NCBI RefSeq assembly: GCF_014897585.1
Contig: NZ_JABUXW010000020.1
Coordinates: 1-64,000 of the forward strand
DNA: 64,000 nucleotides
Reading direction: 5' to 3'
From: Brachybacterium tyrofermentans
GTDB taxonomy: Bacteria; Actinomycetota; Actinomycetes; Actinomycetales; Dermabacteraceae
In this document: piece by piece, positions 62,048-64,000 of the stretch
Layout of the letters: every line of letters begins with the position of its first letter
How positions within the stretch are numbered: position 1 is the first letter of the stretch
The notes under the pieces: model-generated
Seen by the model: the letters and a program-made list of their open reading frames with translations, nothing else
Told to the model about the DNA's origin: nothing
The model's database searches: none
Made by a program: the position numbers and the translations under genes

Positions 62048-62602
62048 TCAGCCCTGGTCGGCCGACGGCAGGTGCTCGGCGATCGCGGAGAGGTCGTCGA
62101 CCAGGCGATCGGCGTCCCGTCCCGCGATCGCCTCGATCATCTGCGCCTCGATCCGGCGCACCGACCCGTCGGCCTCGGCGAGCAGTGCGCGACCCGACTC
62201 GGTGAGCTCGGCGGGGCGGCGCCGGCCGCTCGGGGCGACGTCCTCGCGCGCCACGAGGCCCCGCTCCTGCAGCGACGTCACCACGGAGTTCATCGACTGC
62301 GCGGTGACGAAGGCGCCCCGGGCGAGCTCGGCATTGGTGAGCGGCCCGGAGGCCAGGAGCTCGAGGCACGCGTACTGCGGAACGGTGAGCCCGAGGGGCC
62401 TCAGCGCCCCATCCATGCGAGAGCGCAGGGCGGACTGCGCCTGCTTGAGCACGTAGCCGAGGCGGCGGGCGAGGTCGGAGTCGTCGGCGCCGGCAGCGCC
62501 CTCGGCGTCACCAGCGGAGCGAGCGTCACTCACGGAGTCGGCGTCACGTTCGCCCTCGACATCACGAGCGGAGTCGGCACGGGACGGGTCCGGAGTCTGC
62601 AT
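62048..62602 (-). CDS. MarR family transcriptional regulator
   Basis: A 184-residue regulator. The first 40 residues are a hydrophilic Asp/Ala/Glu-rich tail. The winged HTH follows (LGLTVPQYACLELLASG, LARGAFVTAQSMNSVVTSL, RPAELTESGRALL). It is divergent from a VOC-family gene. The shared 80-bp region has repeated TGACATAC words and a CGTCGGCCGACG palindrome, so it probably controls itself and that gene. The ATG at 62602 has CAAGAT six bases upstream, a possible weak -10. Confidence 0.88.
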   Translation of the reverse strand: MQTPDPSRADSARDVEGERDADSVSDARSAGDAEGAAGADDSDLARRLGYVLKQAQSALRSRMDGALRPLGLTVPQYACLELLASGPLTNAELARGAFVTAQSMNSVVTSLQERGLVAREDVAPSGRRRPAELTESGRALLAEADGSVRRIEAQMIEAIAGRDADRLVDDLSAIAEHLPSADQG

Positions 62603-62611
62603 ATCAGCATC

Positions 62612-62658
62612 TTGACATACCCCGTCGGCCGACGTTCAATGTAAGGGTCCTGACATAC
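62612..62658. promoter_or_regulatory. Divergent marR/VOC control site
   Basis: The direct repeats TTGACATAC (62612-62620) and CTGACATAC (62650-62658) flank the perfect palindrome CGTCGGCCGACG (62623-62634). TTGACA with a 17-bp spacer and TTCAAT could be the promoter of the VOC gene. Confidence 0.55.
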
Positions 62659-62684
62659 AGGAGTTCCGATCCCAGGAGGACCCC

Positions 62685-63059
62685 ATGACCACCACCGGAC
62701 CCGACTTCCTCGCCCTCCAGGTGCGCGACCTCGAGGCCGCCGCCCAGTTCTTCGAGCAGCACCTGGGCATGACACGCGCCCCCGCGGGCCCTCCCGGGGC
62801 GATCGTGTTCGACACCGCGCCGATCCCCTTCGCCGTGCGCGAGCCGCTGCCAGGGGTCGACCTCGACGCCGCCTCCCCACGCCCCGGCGTCGGGGTCGCC
62901 ATGTGGTTCGGCGTCGACGACGCGGACGCGCTGCACGACCGGCTCCTCGCGGCCGACGTCCAGATCCTCGGCGCCCCGACGGACTCCCCGTTCGGACGGA
63001 TGGTCGCCTTCATCGGCCCCGAGGGCTATGCGCTCACGGCCCACACCACCGCCGACTGA
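62685..63059 (+). CDS. VOC family protein
   Basis: A 124-residue glyoxalase-fold protein (FLALQVRDLEAAAQFFEQHLGM, MWFGVDDADALHDRLLAADV, GRMVAFIGPEGYALTAH). The paired beta-alpha-beta-beta-beta units are visible. VOC proteins include lyases, dioxygenases and drug-binding proteins. Regulation by the divergent MarR gene hints at a detoxification role. ATG 62685 has AGGAGG six bases upstream. Confidence 0.85.
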   Translation: MTTTGPDFLALQVRDLEAAAQFFEQHLGMTRAPAGPPGAIVFDTAPIPFAVREPLPGVDLDAASPRPGVGVAMWFGVDDADALHDRLLAADVQILGAPTDSPFGRMVAFIGPEGYALTAHTTAD

Positions 63060-63202
63060 GCGGGCCGCCGAGGAACGACGGCGGCGGGGCGGGGAAGCGC
63101 GGCGAATCAGGAGATCAGCAGTGCGCCAGCGCAGCAGATGGGCAACTCGGCAGCGCAGCAGTGAGGGGGCGCGGCAGGCGAGACCAGTCCGTCCCCCACA
63201 AC

Positions 63203-63514
63203 TCAGCGCAGGGCGTGGGCGGCGATCTCGGGATATCGGACCGCGAGGTCCTGGCGCTGAACCGGCCCGTCGGCCCACCCGGCCCGAGCATCGCGCGATG
63301 CGGTGCGGGCGATCGGGTGGGTGTCGTCGGGCTGGAGGTCGCGGGCGATGATCTCGTTGCCCAGGGCGATGCGCTCGAGCGGGGTGAGCGGGGCGTCGGA
63401 CGGCGAGCGCGGGCCGACGATCCGGGCGGCGAGCAGACGCGTGAGCGCCCCGAGGGCGACGGTGACGACGGCGATGAGGAGGATGAGGGCGAGGCCGATC
63501 AGTGCGGAGGACAT
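63203..63514 (-). CDS. Small membrane protein of unknown function
   Basis: A 103-residue protein with one N-terminal membrane segment (LIGLALILLIAVVTVALGAL, residues 5-24) and a charged cytosolic part (LTPLERIALGNEIIARDLQPDD, shortened here). The ATG at 63514 has AGGA about eight bases upstream. I recognise no family. It is divergent from the LysR gene at the right edge. Confidence 0.6.
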   Translation of the reverse strand: MSSALIGLALILLIAVVTVALGALTRLLAARIVGPRSPSDAPLTPLERIALGNEIIARDLQPDDTHPIARTASRDARAGWADGPVQRQDLAVRYPEIAAHALR

Positions 63515-63566
63515 GGTCTGATCCTGCGCCCGCCCTCCCGTAAGGACAAGCGATGATTCGCTCCGC

Positions 63567-63589
63567 TCTGTTCAGTCGAACTGAACAGA
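63567..63589. promoter_or_regulatory. Operator palindrome before the LysR gene
   Basis: TCTGTTCAGT (63567-63576), a CGA spacer and the exact reverse complement (63580-63589). It ends three bases before the -10 box of the LysR gene, as expected for autoregulation. Confidence 0.7.
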
Positions 63590-63591
63590 TG

Positions 63592-63597
63592 TAGGGT
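63592..63597 (+). promoter_or_regulatory. -10 box TAGGGT, leaderless start
   Basis: TAGGGT is followed by six bases and the ATG at 63604. Confidence 0.6.
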
Positions 63598-63603
63598 CGG
63601 GTC

Positions 63604-64000
63604 ATGCTCGATCCTCTCAAGCTCCGCGTGCTGCGCTCCGTCGTCGAGACCGGCAGCATCCGTGCCAGCGCCGAGGCGCTCGGCTACACCCCGTCGGCGG
63701 TCAGCCAGCACCTCACGAACCTGCGTCGCGAGACCGGTCTCGAGCTGATCGAACGATCCGGGCGCGGCATCACCGTCACCGCCCACGCCCGGCTCATCGC
63801 CGCCGAAGCCGGACCGGCGCTCGACGCGCTCCGCGCACTCGAGCGCACCGTGAAGGATCTGCGATCCGGCCGCACCGGCACACTGCGCCTCGGCTACGCG
63901 ACGTCGATCGCGGCGACCTGGATCCCCGAGCTCGCCCAGGACGTGCGGCGCACCTACCCCGACCTGGGGCTCGAGCTCGCTCTGAGAGACTGCAGCTGTG
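63604..64000 (+). CDS. LysR family transcriptional regulator, partial
   Basis: The first 132 codons of a LysR-type regulator, cut by the right edge. The HTH is complete (LRVLRSVVETGSIRASAEAL followed by GYTPSAVSQHLTNLRRETGL). The start of the effector domain is also visible (GTLRLGYATSIAATWIPELA). The start is set by TAGGGT six bases upstream. A perfect 23-bp palindrome lies just upstream. Confidence 0.9.
   Translation, partial: MLDPLKLRVLRSVVETGSIRASAEALGYTPSAVSQHLTNLRRETGLELIERSGRGITVTAHARLIAAEAGPALDALRALERTVKDLRSGRTGTLRLGYATSIAATWIPELAQDVRRTYPDLGLELALRDCSC

Overview
This is a 64-kb chromosomal window of a high-GC actinobacterium, roughly 70% G+C by eye. I infer the order Micrococcales, most likely Brachybacterium or a close relative in Dermabacteraceae. 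The reasons are the strong GC3 bias, Tat-type and lipoprotein secretion signals, many apparently leaderless genes, a LacI operator identical to the Streptomyces CebR box as I remember it, and a mycothiol-type DinB protein. The genus is inference. I saw no rRNA, tRNA, CRISPR array, prophage or replication origin.

Layout. 1-0.54 kb: end of an IS3-type insertion sequence that runs off the left edge. 0.6-8.9 kb: housekeeping and accessory genes (isochorismatase-like hydrolase, zinc-ribbon proteins, DUF488, SDR, Tat-exported phosphoesterase, TerC, CPBP protease, aminotransferase). 9.0-19.9 kb: histidine utilisation locus. hutU, hutI, a YjiH-type membrane protein (possible permease) and hutH lie on the minus strand, and an IclR regulator diverges from hutG. 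An orphan AAA ATPase and a formate/nitrite-type channel sit between the two halves. The palindrome GTCCGG-N4-CCGGAC occurs before hutU and again between iclR and hutG, which ties the halves into one regulon. 19.9-24.7 kb: acetyltransferases, an NmrA-like protein, DinB and TauE, with a leftover hutG 3' end at 20.83-20.89 kb. 24.9-36 kb: three kinase-fold phosphotransferases, an AztD-like zinc lipoprotein with a candidate Zur box, gdhA, an MFS pump with a TetR regulator, and a Nudix protein. 35.4-46.5 kb: GH84 hexosaminidase, an XRE/membrane-protein pair with an operator array, then three glycerophosphodiesterase paralogues co-transcribed with a sugar-type ABC importer that lacks an ATPase and is controlled by a divergent LacI protein. 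46.5-64 kb: ferritin, BCCT carrier, glyoxalase-fold proteins, LLM oxidoreductase, exonuclease III with an odd insertion, two tandem PhoD phosphatases of equal length, an SGNH/SLH-like pair, a tricorn protease, MarR/VOC, and a LysR gene cut by the right edge.

Two themes run through the window. First, at least twelve genes have TANNNT ending 6-7 nt before the start codon, the signature of leaderless transcripts. Second, the spaces between genes are rich in palindromes and short tandem repeats. One 52-bp hairpin sequence occurs between two different convergent gene pairs, and another palindrome core occurs once between genes and once in frame inside a nuclease gene. Several genes have grown by in-frame tandem duplication of 9-27 bp units.
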